Notes: generated by a model from the sequence alone, not told the origin. Counted from the stretch's first letter, positions 17,655 through 27,392 are shown. The stretch is 64,000 nt of DNA from Janibacter limosus NBRC 16128 (GCF_001570985.1 NZ_BCSS01000005.1:49778-113777); one strand, 5' to 3'. Numbers and translations are program-made.

Positions 17655-18824
17655 GTGCGGGTCCTCGAGGTCTTCAGGATCTTCCTGCTGCTCGGTCTGA
17701 CGAGCTTTGGCGGGCCGGTGGCGCACCTGGGCTACTTCCGCGAAGCCTTCGTCGTGCGGCGGCAGTGGCTCACCGAGGCGGCCTATGCGGACCTCGTCGC
17801 GCTCTGCCAGTTCCTCCCCGGGCCGGCGTCCAGCCAGGTCGGGATGGCGATCGGACTACGCCGTGCCGGCTACCTCGGGATGGCCGCGGCGTGGGTGGGC
17901 TTCACCCTCCCTTCGGCCCTGGTCATGCTCGCCTTCGCGCTCGGCGCGCAGGCCGTCGGCGTCACCGGGGACGAAGGGTGGTTGCTCGGCCTCAAGGCCG
18001 CCGCCGTGGCCGTGGTGGCCCACGCGGTCATCGGGATGGCGCGCACGCTCGCCGTCGGGCCGCGTCGCGCCACCATCGCCGTGGCCGCGCTCGCCGTCGT
18101 GCTGCTGCTGCCGTCGGCGACCAGCCAGGTCGCTGCGATCGTCCTCGGGGCACTCGCCGGGCTGCTCTGGCTGTCGGCCGACCCGGTCACCGACGAGGAG
18201 GACGAGGCGGTCCCCGTCCGACGACGCGCCGCCCTCGCGGCCCTGGCGATCTGGGTGGGGCTGCTCGTCTCCCTTCCCGTCCTCGCGGTGCTCGTCGACG
18301 ACCCGACCCTGGGCATCGTCGACTCCTTCTACCGCGTGGGGTCGCTCGTCTTCGGTGGTGGGCACGTGGTGCTGCCGCTGCTCGAGGCGGAGACCGTCGG
18401 CCACGGCCTCATCGGGCACGGGGACTTCCTCGCCGGCTACGGCGCCGCGCAGGCGGTCCCGGGGCCGCTCTTCACCTTCTCCGCCTACCTCGGTGCGCTG
18501 GTGCCCGGGCAGAGCGCTCCGCTCGGGGCCCTCGTCGCGCTGCTCGCGATCTTCCTGCCATCGGCGCTGCTCGTCGTCGCCGGCCTGCCCTTCTGGCAGC
18601 GGCTGCGTCGCTCGGCCCGGTCTCGCCGCGCCCTGGCGGGGGCCGGGGCGGCGGTCGTCGGGCTCCTCGCCGCCGCGCTCTACGACCCCGTCTTCACGCA
18701 GGGGATCACCGGCGCCGGGACGATGGTCGTCGCGGCGGTCGCCTTCGTCGCGCTCGCGGTGTGGAGGTCGCCCGCCTGGGCAGTCGTGATCGGGGCCAGC
18801 CTGCTGGGCGCGCTGCTCCTCTGA
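17655..18824 (+). CDS. chrA: Chromate efflux transporter ChrA (two-domain form)
   Basis: 389 residues with about ten membrane segments in two homologous halves. Half one has the signatures LGLTSFGGPVAHLGYFREAF and CQFLPGPASSQVGMAIG; half two has FGGGHVVLPLLEAE and AQAVPGPLFTFSAYLG. The duplicated FGG and PGP motifs are diagnostic of the CHR family. It should export chromate, although many family members have unknown natural substrates. GTG at 17655 lies 16 bp from the divergent PPTase start, so the two share a very compact promoter region. Confidence 0.9.
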   Translation: MRVLEVFRIFLLLGLTSFGGPVAHLGYFREAFVVRRQWLTEAAYADLVALCQFLPGPASSQVGMAIGLRRAGYLGMAAAWVGFTLPSALVMLAFALGAQAVGVTGDEGWLLGLKAAAVAVVAHAVIGMARTLAVGPRRATIAVAALAVVLLLPSATSQVAAIVLGALAGLLWLSADPVTDEEDEAVPVRRRAALAALAIWVGLLVSLPVLAVLVDDPTLGIVDSFYRVGSLVFGGGHVVLPLLEAETVGHGLIGHGDFLAGYGAAQAVPGPLFTFSAYLGALVPGQSAPLGALVALLAIFLPSALLVVAGLPFWQRLRRSARSRRALAGAGAAVVGLLAAALYDPVFTQGITGAGTMVVAAVAFVALAVWRSPAWAVVIGASLLGALLL

Positions 18825-18828
18825 CGCG

Positions 18829-18917
18829 GGTCTCGAGGCTCCTCGCCGGGGCTCGTCGCACCTCGACCAGCGGTGGTACGCGGCTCCTCGCCGGGGCTCG
18901 TCGCACCTCGACCAGCG
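18829..18917. repeat. Family-1 palindromic repeats (one full, one partial copy)
   Basis: A 44-bp copy at 18829-18872 (minus orientation, starting GGTCTCGAGGCTCCTCGC and ending CCTCGACCAGCG) and a 36-bp partial copy at 18882-18917 lie between chrA and the NDH-2 gene. The remaining 60 bases before the NDH-2 start presumably carry its promoter. Confidence 0.8.
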
Positions 18918-18979
18918 GTACGCGGCTGTGATCAGTCCAATACCCCGAGGATTTCGCCCCCGTCAAGGGCTGCGCCACA

Positions 18980-20359
18980 ATGGGAGACGTGAGCGATACC
19001 TCAGCCAAGCACCGCGTCGTCATCATCGGATCCGGCTTCGGCGGCCTCTTCGCCGCCAAGGCCCTGAGTGGCAAGGACGTCGAGGTCACCCTTGTCTCGC
19101 GGACGGGCCACCACCTCTTCCAGCCGCTGCTGTACCAGGTGGCGACCGGCATCCTGTCCGAGGGTGACATCGCCCCCGCGACCCGCGACATCCTCGCCCG
19201 TGACAAGAACGTGCGCACCATCCTCGGCGATGTCATGGACATCGACCTCGAGGCCTGCACGGTCACCTCGCGCTCGCTGGGCCAGGAGACGGTCACCCCG
19301 TACGACAGCCTGATCATCGGCGCCGGCGCCGGTCAGTCCTACTTCGGCAATGACCACTTCGCCCGCTACGCGCCGGGGATGAAGGACATCGACAACGCCC
19401 TCGAGCTGCGCGGTCGGATCTTCGGCGCCTTCGAGCTCGCCGAGACCACGACGGACCCGCACGACCGCGAGCGGCTGCTCACCTTCGTCGTCGTCGGCGC
19501 CGGACCCACGGGCGTCGAGATGGCCGGTCAGATCGCCGAGCTCTCGCACAAGACGCTCGCTCACGAGTTCCGCCACATCAACCCGCGCGATGCCCGCGTC
19601 GTGCTCCTCGACGGCGCCGATCAGGTGCTGCCCTCCTTCGGTGACCACCTCGGTGGCAAGACCCGCACCAGCCTCGAGAAGCGCGGCGTCGAGGTCCAGC
19701 TCGGCGCGATGGTCAAGCAGGTCGACGGCACCGGTATCGAGGTCCAGGACAAGGACGGCACCCTCCGCCGCATCGAGTCGATGACCAAGGTGTGGGCCGC
19801 CGGCGTCGCCGCCTCCCCGCTGGGCAAGATGGTCGCCGACCAGGCCGGCGCCGAGGTCGACCGCGCCGGTCGTGTCCACGTCGAGGAGGACCTGACCCTC
19901 CAGGGCCACCCCGAGGTCTTCCTCATCGGCGACATGATCAACCTCAAGGGCTACCCGGGCGTCGCCCAGCTGGCGATCCAGGGCGGTCGCTACGCGGCCA
20001 AGGAGATCGTCGGCCGCCTCGAGGGCAAGGAGCCGCAGGCCCCCTTCGTCTACAAGGACAAGGGCTCGATGGCCACGATCTCCAAGTACTCCGCCGTTGC
20101 CAGCATCGGCAAGATCAAGCTCACCGGCTTCGTCGCCTGGCTGGCCTGGCTGGCGGTGCACCTCATGGCGATGGTCGGCTTCAAGAACCGCGTCTCGACA
20201 CTGCTCAACTGGATCATCACCTTCGTCGGCAACAACCGCAACGAGCGCGCGACCACGATGCAGCAGGTCTTCGCGCGGCGTGCGATGGAGGACCTCGGTC
20301 CGGGTGCGTACCCCGAGCTGCCGCGGCGCGGCCACGAGGAGCAGCGCGACGCGTCGTAG
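18980..20359 (+). CDS. ndh: Type II NADH dehydrogenase (NDH-2)
   Basis: 459 residues. The FAD-binding Rossmann motif is VVIIGSGFGGLFAAKAL at the N-terminus, and a second dinucleotide (NADH) motif is VVVGAGPTGVEMAGQI near residue 170. The FAD/quinone segment VFLIGDMINLKGYPGVAQLAIQGG is near 315. A C-terminal hydrophobic stretch (FVAWLAWLAVHLMAMVGF) anchors it to the membrane. It oxidises NADH and reduces menaquinone without pumping protons. A GTG at 18989 is an alternative start. Confidence 0.93.
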   Translation: MGDVSDTSAKHRVVIIGSGFGGLFAAKALSGKDVEVTLVSRTGHHLFQPLLYQVATGILSEGDIAPATRDILARDKNVRTILGDVMDIDLEACTVTSRSLGQETVTPYDSLIIGAGAGQSYFGNDHFARYAPGMKDIDNALELRGRIFGAFELAETTTDPHDRERLLTFVVVGAGPTGVEMAGQIAELSHKTLAHEFRHINPRDARVVLLDGADQVLPSFGDHLGGKTRTSLEKRGVEVQLGAMVKQVDGTGIEVQDKDGTLRRIESMTKVWAAGVAASPLGKMVADQAGAEVDRAGRVHVEEDLTLQGHPEVFLIGDMINLKGYPGVAQLAIQGGRYAAKEIVGRLEGKEPQAPFVYKDKGSMATISKYSAVASIGKIKLTGFVAWLAWLAVHLMAMVGFKNRVSTLLNWIITFVGNNRNERATTMQQVFARRAMEDLGPGAYPELPRRGHEEQRDAS

Positions 20360-20368
20360 GGTGCGGAC

Positions 20369-21658
20369 ATGCACTTCACCCTCGAGGAGCACACCCTCGC
20401 CAACGGGCTGCGCGTCGTCGTGCAGCCGGACGACACGACTCCGACCGTCACGGTCAACCTGTGGGTCGGTGTCGGATCACGCCATGAGGAGCAGGGTCGC
20501 ACCGGCTTCGCCCACCTCTTCGAACACCTGATGTTCCAAGGGAGTGCCAATGTCGACAACGGCGAGCACTTCCAGGCGCTCATGGGTGTGGGTGGCCGGC
20601 TCAATGCCACGACGTGGTTCGACCGGACCAACTACTTCGAGACGATCCCCTCGGGGGCGCTCGAGCTCGCGCTGTGGCTCGAGGCCGACCGGCACGCCAA
20701 CCTGCTCGCGGCGGTCAACCAGGCCAACCTCGACAACCAGCGTGATGTGGTCAAGGAGGAAAAGCGGCAGCGCTACGACAACCAGCCCTATGGCCAGGCC
20801 CTGTCGACCGTCTACGCGACGATCTTCCCCGAGGGTCACCCCTACCACCACCCGACGATCGGCTCGATGGAGGACCTCGACGCCGCGTCGGTGCAGGACG
20901 TGCACGACTTCTTCACCGCCCACTACGCGCCGGACAACACGGTCCTGACGATCGTCGGTGACGTCACCGCGGAGCGGGCCATCGAGCTCGTCGAGCGCTA
21001 CTTCGGGCACATCACCCACCGGGCGGCGCCGCGGCGTGGTCCCGTCGACGCGCTGCCCCCGCTCACCGAGCCGGTCCGGGTCGAGGTCGTCGACGAGGTG
21101 CCCAATGACCGCATCCACCTCGCCTTCCGTCTCCCTGCCGAAGGGGGCGACACCCGCCGTGAGTTCTTGGCCGCCTCCATGGCTCTGGACTGCCTGGGCG
21201 GCCTGAGCTTCTCGCCGCTGGAGCAGCGCCTGGTCCGCGACGAGCAGGTCGCCAACAGCGTGGACGTCGGAGCGATGGGCTTCGTCGACGGGGTCTCGCT
21301 GGGGCTCGTGGTCGTTGATGTCGCCGAGGGCGTGGACACCGACGCGCTCGAGGAGCGGGTCTGCGCGGAGATGACCGCCTTCGCCGACGAGGGGCCGACG
21401 CCCGAGCAGATGGAGGCGGTGCGCGCCCAGGCCGAGCGAGGCTGGCTGTCGGCACTCGCGGCCAAGGACGAGCGGGCCGACATCATCGGTCACTACACGT
21501 GCCTCCACGACGACCCGGGCTATGTCAACACCTTCCTCGACCAGCTGGCCGAGGTCACGCCGGAGGAGGTGCGAGCCGCAGCCGACCGGTGGCTCCGGCC
21601 GCAGAGCCGGGCCGCCGTCGTCTACCGCGTCGCGCAGGAGCAGGAGGAGGTCGCATGA
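20369..21658 (+). CDS. M16 family zinc peptidase (catalytic subunit)
   Basis: 429 residues. The inverted zinc motif HLFEH is in GFAHLFEHLMFQGS near residue 50, and the downstream glutamate helix (VVKEEKRQRYDNQPYG) is near 130. The length is that of one two-domain half of the pitrilysin fold, so it needs a partner. The next gene overlaps it by 4 bp (ATGA at 21655) and encodes a matching half without the zinc motif. Confidence 0.9.
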   Translation: MHFTLEEHTLANGLRVVVQPDDTTPTVTVNLWVGVGSRHEEQGRTGFAHLFEHLMFQGSANVDNGEHFQALMGVGGRLNATTWFDRTNYFETIPSGALELALWLEADRHANLLAAVNQANLDNQRDVVKEEKRQRYDNQPYGQALSTVYATIFPEGHPYHHPTIGSMEDLDAASVQDVHDFFTAHYAPDNTVLTIVGDVTAERAIELVERYFGHITHRAAPRRGPVDALPPLTEPVRVEVVDEVPNDRIHLAFRLPAEGGDTRREFLAASMALDCLGGLSFSPLEQRLVRDEQVANSVDVGAMGFVDGVSLGLVVVDVAEGVDTDALEERVCAEMTAFADEGPTPEQMEAVRAQAERGWLSALAAKDERADIIGHYTCLHDDPGYVNTFLDQLAEVTPEEVRAAADRWLRPQSRAAVVYRVAQEQEEVA

Positions 21659-23031
21659 GCACCGTCCACGAGGCCAGCGCCCCGGCGCAGCCGCGCCCCG
21701 AGGTCGCCCCGCCGGGGGAGTGGACCTTTCCCCAGCCGCGTGAGCTCGACCTGCCCAATGGCATCCGTGCGCTCGTGCACGATGTCCCTGGCCAGTACGT
21801 CATCTCCGTGCGCACGACCGTGCCGGTTGCCCTGCGGCACGAGCCGCGCGAGATCGAGGGCGTCGCGTGGATCATGGCGCGACTGCTGGACGAGGGCACC
21901 CGCACCCATGGTCAGCGCGAGCTGTCCGAGCTGCTCGAGCGGCGTGGCATCGCGATCGGTGCCGGCATGAGCGAGTCCTCGCTCGGCATGGACATGGACG
22001 TGCCGCTGCGCAATCTCGCCGAGGGCCTTGGTCTGCTGACCGAGTGCCTCACCGAGCCTGCATTTGCAGAGACAGAGGTGTCGCGCCTGACGCGTACCCG
22101 ACAGGCAGAGATCGAGCAGGAGCGGGCCTCTGCCGGGCGTCGTGCCCTCAAGGAATGGGCCAAGACCTACTACGACTCCGCCAACCGCGCGAGCCGTCCG
22201 GGGTCGGGCACGCCCGAGAGCGTCGCGGCCATCACCCGGGAGGATGTCGTCGCCTTCCACGCCGCGCACGTGCACCCCGAGGGCGCGACGGTCGTCGTCG
22301 CCGGTGACCTGACGGGCGTGGATGTCGACGCTCTGCTCGCGCAGTCGCTCGGCGCGTGGACCACCTCGGGACGCACCGCCTCGGTGGAGCCGGCGCCCGC
22401 GCCGCGCGCCGCCGACGCCGCACGCGTGGTGCTCGTCGACCGGCCCGGCTCCGTGCAGTCGGAGATCCTCATGGGCAGCCCCGGCCCGGACCGGCGCGTC
22501 GACTCGGGGTGGGCCCCCTTCCCCGTCCTGGGCTATGTCATCGGTGGCGCGCCCAATGCCCGCATCGACGAGGTGCTGCGCGAGGACAAGGGCTACACCT
22601 ACGGCATCCGGGCGGGTTTCCGGCCGCGGCAGATCGGGTCGGCCTTCACCGTCTCCGGATCGGTGCGTGCTGACTCGACGGTGGACTCGCTGCGTCTGCT
22701 GACCGAGATCATCGAGGGTGTCGGCGAAGGGATCTCCGCGGAGGAGACCCGCGCCGGCGTGGACTTCCTGACCCTCACCGCGCCCGGTCGCTATGACACC
22801 GCTGATGCCATCGCCGACGAGACGAGCGGGCTGGCGGGCGACAACCTGCCGCTCAGCTTCACCAGTGATGTCATCGCCGCGATGCGTGAGCTGACGCCCT
22901 CCGACCTCGACGCCGCGTGGCGCGAGCACGTCTCGCAGGAGCGCACGATCATCGTCGTGGGCGACGCGAGTCTCTACCGCGACGAGGTCGAGGCGCTCGG
23001 GCTCGGCCCGGTCACCGTCGTCCCCAACTGA
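21655..23031 (+). CDS. M16-like peptidase, non-catalytic partner
   Basis: 458 residues from ATG 21655, translationally coupled to the catalytic M16 gene. The fold is the same, but the HxxEH site is replaced by GVAWIMARLLDEGT, so zinc binding is lost. The C-terminal half keeps the substrate-cradle motif VLREDKGYTYGIRAGFRP, the R/Y pair of M16 partners. The pair should form a heterodimer, as mitochondrial-processing-peptidase-like M16B enzymes do. Confidence 0.88.
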   Translation: MSTVHEASAPAQPRPEVAPPGEWTFPQPRELDLPNGIRALVHDVPGQYVISVRTTVPVALRHEPREIEGVAWIMARLLDEGTRTHGQRELSELLERRGIAIGAGMSESSLGMDMDVPLRNLAEGLGLLTECLTEPAFAETEVSRLTRTRQAEIEQERASAGRRALKEWAKTYYDSANRASRPGSGTPESVAAITREDVVAFHAAHVHPEGATVVVAGDLTGVDVDALLAQSLGAWTTSGRTASVEPAPAPRAADAARVVLVDRPGSVQSEILMGSPGPDRRVDSGWAPFPVLGYVIGGAPNARIDEVLREDKGYTYGIRAGFRPRQIGSAFTVSGSVRADSTVDSLRLLTEIIEGVGEGISAEETRAGVDFLTLTAPGRYDTADAIADETSGLAGDNLPLSFTSDVIAAMRELTPSDLDAAWREHVSQERTIIVVGDASLYRDEVEALGLGPVTVVPN

Positions 23032-23055
23032 GCGGCGTCAGCTCGTCACACGCGA

Positions 23056-23144
23056 TGGTTGTGTGTTGAACCGGTAGTTCTGGGCGCCGGCGTCGCCATA
23101 TGAGCCTCGCCGGCGCTCCTGGCTACCACTTCAACGCACAACCA
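23056..23144. repeat. 89-bp imperfect palindrome, left copy flanking the VSR-like nuclease gene
   Basis: The outer arms TGGTTGTGTGTTGAA and TTCAACGCACAACCA are 15-bp complements with one G-T pair. Inner arms GGTAG/CTACC and GCCGGCG/CGCCGGC extend the stem. The loop contains CATATG. It is 95-96% identical (4 differences) to the right copy at 24036-24124, in direct orientation. Confidence 0.92.
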
Positions 23145-23196
23145 AGCGAGGCGAAGGGGGCTCGTCCCCAGATCTGCGACGTCCCTGTGTGCAGGT

Positions 23197-24018
23197 GTGG
23201 CTGGCCGCTGTGCTGGTCGGATGATCTATCTGAGAGACCAGTGGCCGGGGAGCGGGCGCGAGCTGGCGCTGGCCGTGTCCAGGGATGAGCTCCTGCGTGC
23301 GGGCAGGTACTACCTCACGCAGGACACCTCGCTCGAGGTCAGGCGGGCCTTGGCGGAGGGGCTGCGACCGACCTGTGTGACGGCAGCCAAGGAGCACGGC
23401 CTGTGGGTGCCGCGCGAGCACGGACGGCACGTGTACTCACGGCGCGGGGCTGTAGGGGCGGGGTGGGTCGGGCACGGATGGCACCAGCGGTGGCCGGAGA
23501 GTGATGCGATCGCATCGCCACGCCTGCTGCTGGAGCATGCGGCCGTCTGCCTCGACCCGCTCGATGTCGGGATCCTCGCCGACTCGGCCCTGCACCAGGG
23601 CAAGGTCAGCGCTGAGGAGATCGCTGCTCTGGCCCGCTCCGCACCGCGTCGGACCGCACGGGTGCTCAGTCGGGTCTCCGGGCTGTCGCAGTCCGGAACC
23701 GAGAGCAAGGTGCGGTTCTTCCTCCAGCTGCACAATGTGACCGTGACCCCCCAGGTCAAGATTCCCGGTGTGGGCTGGGTCGACAACCTGGTTGGGCGTC
23801 GCTGGATCATCGAGTGCGACAGCAGGGAGCACCACACCGGTGAGGACACCTATGCCAAGGACCGAGCTCGGGACCTGCGGGCGCTGGAGCTGGGGTACTT
23901 CACGTCGCGGCTGACCCACCACATGGTGATGGGCAGGTGGGGCCAGACCTCGCAGACGCTGCTGACGGTCATCAGGTCCGGCCGCCACGCCGAGGATCCG
24001 GCCAAGTACGCGCTCTGA
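23197..24018 (+). CDS. DUF559/VSR-like endonuclease-fold protein
   Basis: 273 residues from GTG 23197; ATG 23221 is an alternative. The N-terminal 80 residues resemble the winged-helix part of AbiEi-like proteins (LAVSRDELLRAGRYYL). The C-terminal third has a VSR/DUF559 nuclease core: acidic residue in SGTESKVR (E169), D196 in GVGWVDNLVG, and the E206/D208 pair in WIIECDSREHH. A conserved Y-x-x-DRARDLRALELG helix then follows. Such proteins are often multi-copy in actinobacteria and have no established role. This gene alone is bracketed by two 89-bp palindromes, about 50 bp upstream of the start and 17 bp after the stop. Confidence 0.8.
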   Translation: MAGRCAGRMIYLRDQWPGSGRELALAVSRDELLRAGRYYLTQDTSLEVRRALAEGLRPTCVTAAKEHGLWVPREHGRHVYSRRGAVGAGWVGHGWHQRWPESDAIASPRLLLEHAAVCLDPLDVGILADSALHQGKVSAEEIAALARSAPRRTARVLSRVSGLSQSGTESKVRFFLQLHNVTVTPQVKIPGVGWVDNLVGRRWIIECDSREHHTGEDTYAKDRARDLRALELGYFTSRLTHHMVMGRWGQTSQTLLTVIRSGRHAEDPAKYAL

Positions 24019-24035
24019 CCGGCCACTGAGCCGGT

Positions 24036-24124
24036 TGCTTGTGTGTTGAACCGGTAGTTCTGGGTGCCGGCGTCGCCATATGAGCCTCGCCGGCCCTCTT
24101 GGCTACCACTTCAACGCACAACCA
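24036..24124. repeat. 89-bp imperfect palindrome, right copy flanking the VSR-like nuclease gene
   Basis: Same length and structure as 23056-23144, differing at only four positions, with the stem arms kept. It begins 17 bp after the nuclease stop. Beyond it, about 58 bases remain before the end of hisN and show nothing further. Confidence 0.92.
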
Positions 24125-24182
24125 TCTCTCGGCACGGTGCTACCGGTGCTGGTGGTGCTCGTGTGACGGGCGGGGGGTCAGG

Positions 24183-24977
24183 TCAGGCGTCGGGGGCCAA
24201 CCGCGCGAGCACCTCGTCGTGCAGCAGGCCGTTGCTGGCGACGGCATTGCCACCCCACGGGCCGCGCTTGCCCTCGAGCGAGGTGAAGCGGCCACCGGCC
24301 TCCTCGACGATCGCGACGAGCGCGGCCATGTCGTAGATCTCGAGCTCGGGCTCGGCGGCGACGTCGACGGCGCCCTCGGCGACGAGCATGTAGGACCAGA
24401 AGTCCCCGTAGGCCCGGGTGCGCCACATGTCGGAGGTGAGGTTGAGGAAGCTGCGCCCTCGCCCGCCTTCGCGCCAGCCGTCGAGCGAGCTGTAGGAGAG
24501 CGAGGCGTCCGCGAGCTTGGACACCCGGGAGACGCCGATCTGCTTGGCCTGAGAGAGCGAGCGTCCGGTCCACGCGCCGGCGTCCTTGGCCGCCCACCAG
24601 CGCCGACCCAGGGCGGGGGCGGCGACGAGCCCGACGACGCAGTCCTCGCCGTCGACGAGCCCGATGAGCGTGGCCCACACGGGGACGCCGCGGACATAGT
24701 TCTTGGTGCCGTCGATCGGATCGATGATCCAGCGACGCTGCGACTCGCCCGTGCTGCCGAACTCCTCGCCGAGGATCGAGTCGCGGCCGCGCGATCGCGC
24801 GAGCTGGGCGCGGATCGCCTCCTCGCAGGAGCGGTCGGCGTCGCTGACCGGCGTCAGGTCGGGCTTGGACTCGACCACGAGGTCGTCCGCTTGGAAGCGG
24901 GACATCGTGATCCGCTCGACCTGATCGGCCAGCACGTGGGCCAGCCGCAGGTCATCGGCATATTGGGAGGTCGCCAT
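24183..24977 (-). CDS. hisN: Histidinol-phosphatase, inositol-monophosphatase type
   Basis: 264 residues from ATG 24975-24977. Metal-binding motif 1 is EEFG, followed by [25 protein letters not shown]. Near the C-terminus is [17 protein letters not shown], which supplies the last metal-binding aspartate. The [12 protein letters not shown] form is typical of HisN, which dephosphorylates histidinol phosphate in histidine synthesis. The hisN-rsgA-aroA order is conserved in actinobacteria. Confidence 0.88.
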   Translation of the reverse strand: MATSQYADDLRLAHVLADQVERITMSRFQADDLVVESKPDLTPVSDADRSCEEAIRAQLARSRGRDSILGEEFGSTGESQRRWIIDPIDGTKNYVRGVPVWATLIGLVDGEDCVVGLVAAPALGRRWWAAKDAGAWTGRSLSQAKQIGVSRVSKLADASLSYSSLDGWREGGRGRSFLNLTSDMWRTRAYGDFWSYMLVAEGAVDVAAEPELEIYDMAALVAIVEEAGGRFTSLEGKRGPWGGNAVASNGLLHDEVLARLAPDA

Positions 24978-25026
24978 CCGGTCAACGTACCTGCCCGGCT
25001 CAGAGTACGGAGCAACGGCAGAGCGG

Positions 25027-26097
25027 CTAGTGGGTGTCCTCGCCTGACCGCGCGCGCAGCAGCCGGCGCAGCGAGTCCAGCCGCTGCTCGCCGCCCGTCC
25101 CGGCGTGGCCGGCGGCCACCCAGGCGTCGAGCGCGCAGTCGGGCTCGTCGTGGGTGCAGCCGCGCGGGCAGCCGTCCTCGGCGCCCTGTGCCAGCTCGGG
25201 GAAGTGCCGGATGATGTGGTCGGCCTCGACGTGCGCCAGACCGAAGGAGCGGATCCCCGGGGTGTCGATGATCCACCCGGGCGCGTCCGGGTCGTCCAGG
25301 TCGATCTCGAGGCCCTCGACCGCGGGCAGCCGCAGTCCCAGCGCACTGGTCGACGTGTGCCGTCCGCGTCCGGTGACGTCGTTGACGTGCCCCGTGGCCC
25401 GGTCGGCCGCGGGGCACAGCGCGTTGACGAGCGTGGACTTGCCGACCCCGGAGTGCCCGACGAGCACCGAGACCCGGCCGGCGAGGCGGCGGCGCAGCTC
25501 GGTGAGGCCTTCGCTGCCCTCGGTGAGCACGGACGTCACCACGTGCGGCACATTCAGCGGCGCGTACTGGGCGAGGAAGTCCTCACCGGACGCAAGATCG
25601 GACTTCGTCAGGACGAGAAGGGGGTCCATCCCGGCGTCGTAGGCCGCGACCAGGCAGCGGTCGATCAGGCGCGGACGCGGCTCGGGGTCGGCCAGGGCCG
25701 CGACCACCACGAGCTGATCGGCATTGGCGACGATCACCCGCTCGAAAGGATCGGTGTCATCAGCAGTACGCCGCAGCACTGTCGCCCGCTCCTCGATCCG
25801 CACGATGCGCGCCAGCCCGTCCGGCTGGCCGGAGGTGTCGCCGACCATCGCCACGCGGTCGCCGACGACGACAGGGGAGCGACCCAGCTCGCGTGCTCGC
25901 ATGGCGATCACGACCCGCTCGGGCAGGCCGTCACCGGCGGGGACGAGCGTCGTCCAGCGGCCACGGTCGACGGCGGTCACCCGACCGACGATGGCGTCCT
26001 CGTGCTTGGGCCGGTCCTTGGTGCGGGGGCGGGTTCCTCGACGGTTGGGCCGCACCCGCACGTCGCGTTCGTCCCAGCTGCTCGCGGACCGACCCAT
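25027..26097 (-). CDS. rsgA: Ribosome small-subunit-dependent GTPase A
   Basis: 356 residues. An OB-fold N-terminal domain precedes a circularly permuted GTPase: the G4 motif LTKSD comes before the P-loop GHSGVGKST, with G3 DTPG after it. The C-terminal zinc domain is [14 protein letters not shown]. It assists late 30S maturation. Its ATG (26095-26097) shares one base with the aroA stop, so it is coupled to aroA. Confidence 0.95.
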   Translation of the reverse strand: MGRSASSWDERDVRVRPNRRGTRPRTKDRPKHEDAIVGRVTAVDRGRWTTLVPAGDGLPERVVIAMRARELGRSPVVVGDRVAMVGDTSGQPDGLARIVRIEERATVLRRTADDTDPFERVIVANADQLVVVAALADPEPRPRLIDRCLVAAYDAGMDPLLVLTKSDLASGEDFLAQYAPLNVPHVVTSVLTEGSEGLTELRRRLAGRVSVLVGHSGVGKSTLVNALCPAADRATGHVNDVTGRGRHTSTSALGLRLPAVEGLEIDLDDPDAPGWIIDTPGIRSFGLAHVEADHIIRHFPELAQGAEDGCPRGCTHDEPDCALDAWVAAGHAGTGGEQRLDSLRRLLRARSGEDTH

Positions 26098-27392
26098 CAG
26101 CGCACCGCAGTCCTGAGCATGGACTCCCACAGCTGCACGAACTCGGGCACCGTCTTGGCGACGGTGCCGGGGTCCTGCACGACGGTGCCCGGTGCGCGGA
26201 GCGCCATGACGGCAGCGGCCATCACCATGCGGTGGTCGGCATAGGTCCTGAAGGTGCCCGCCCGCAGCGGTGCCGGGTCGATCTGCAGCCCGTCCTCGAG
26301 CTCGGTCACGCCGACACCCAGGCCAGTCAGCTCGCGCGAGAGTGCCGCGATGCGGTCGGTCTCGTGGCCACGGATGTGCCCGACGCCGCGGATCCAGGAG
26401 CGGCCCTCGGCGCACGCGGCCAAGGCCGCGACGACGGGGGTCAGCTCGGCGGCCTCGTGCAGGTCGATGTCGATCCCGCGCGGCCGTCCGTCACCGGTGA
26501 CGGTGAGCGTGCGGGAGCCGAGGGTGACCTCGGCGCCCATCTGCTCGAGGACGTCGCGGATCGTGTCGCCGGCCTGGGTGGTGTGCCCGGGCCAGTCCGG
26601 CACCGACACCGACCCGCCGGCGACGACGGCGGCAGCGAGGAAGGGCGCGGCATTGGACAGGTCGGGCTCGACGGTGACGTCGAGGGGCAGCAGCTCGCCC
26701 GGCTCGACCCGCCAGGTGTTGGCCTCGGAGTCGTCGACCGCAGCGCCGGCATCGCGCAGCGTCTCGACGGTCATCTCGATGTGCGGCAGCGAGGGCACCT
26801 GCTTGCCCTCGTGGACGACGGTGATGCCCTCCTCGAAGCGGGACCCGACGAGCAGCAGCGCGGAGATGAACTGGGAGGACGCGGACGCATCGACCACGAC
26901 GGTGCCGCCGCGCACGGAGCCTTGTCCCTGGACGACGAAGGGGAGGGTTCCCCTCCCTTCGTCCTCGATGGTGATCCCGAGGTCGCGGAGCGCATCGATG
27001 ACCGCGGCCATCGGCCGCACGCGGGCGTGCTCGTCGCCGTCGAAGGCGACCGGGCCGCCGGCCAGGGCCGCGATGGGCGGGAGGAAGCGCATGACGGTGC
27101 CCGCGAGACCGCAGTCGACGGGGCGTCCGCCGCGCAGGGTCGCGGGCGTGATGATCCAGTCGGGGGAGGCTCCGGTGGAGGTGGCGTCGTCGACGCCGGC
27201 ACCGAGCTGGCGCAGGGCCTGGGCCATCAGCTCGGTGTCCCGGGAGCGAAGGGGGCGGCGCAACCGCGAGGTGTCCGTGGCCAGTGCGGCGAGGACGAGG
27301 TACCGGTTGGTGAGGGACTTGCTGCCCGGCAGCGTCACGGTCGCGTCGAGGCGGCCGGACGCTGCCGGGGCATGCCAATCAGGGGTGCTCAT
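26097..27392 (-). CDS. aroA: 3-phosphoshikimate 1-carboxyvinyltransferase (EPSP synthase)
   Basis: 431 residues, normal length. PEP/S3P-binding segments are LPGSKSLTNRYLVLAALA at the N-terminus, CGLAGTVMRFLPPIAALA near 90, and YADHRMVMAAAVMALRAPG near 390. It makes EPSP in the shikimate pathway. It lies 6 bp after the DoxX-like gene and immediately before rsgA. Confidence 0.95.
   Translation of the reverse strand: MSTPDWHAPAASGRLDATVTLPGSKSLTNRYLVLAALATDTSRLRRPLRSRDTELMAQALRQLGAGVDDATSTGASPDWIITPATLRGGRPVDCGLAGTVMRFLPPIAALAGGPVAFDGDEHARVRPMAAVIDALRDLGITIEDEGRGTLPFVVQGQGSVRGGTVVVDASASSQFISALLLVGSRFEEGITVVHEGKQVPSLPHIEMTVETLRDAGAAVDDSEANTWRVEPGELLPLDVTVEPDLSNAAPFLAAAVVAGGSVSVPDWPGHTTQAGDTIRDVLEQMGAEVTLGSRTLTVTGDGRPRGIDIDLHEAAELTPVVAALAACAEGRSWIRGVGHIRGHETDRIAALSRELTGLGVGVTELEDGLQIDPAPLRAGTFRTYADHRMVMAAAVMALRAPGTVVQDPGTVAKTVPEFVQLWESMLRTAVR

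Noticed and set aside
19001..20392. A 463-codon open frame antisense to the NDH-2 gene
   Set aside because: No start signal or motif, and the opposite frame encodes an intact NDH-2 with both dinucleotide motifs.
23197..24018. Reading the nuclease-like gene as an AbiEi antitoxin of a type IV toxin-antitoxin pair
   Set aside because: Only the N-terminal helix-turn-helix part is similar; there is no AbiEii-type nucleotidyltransferase partner beside it.
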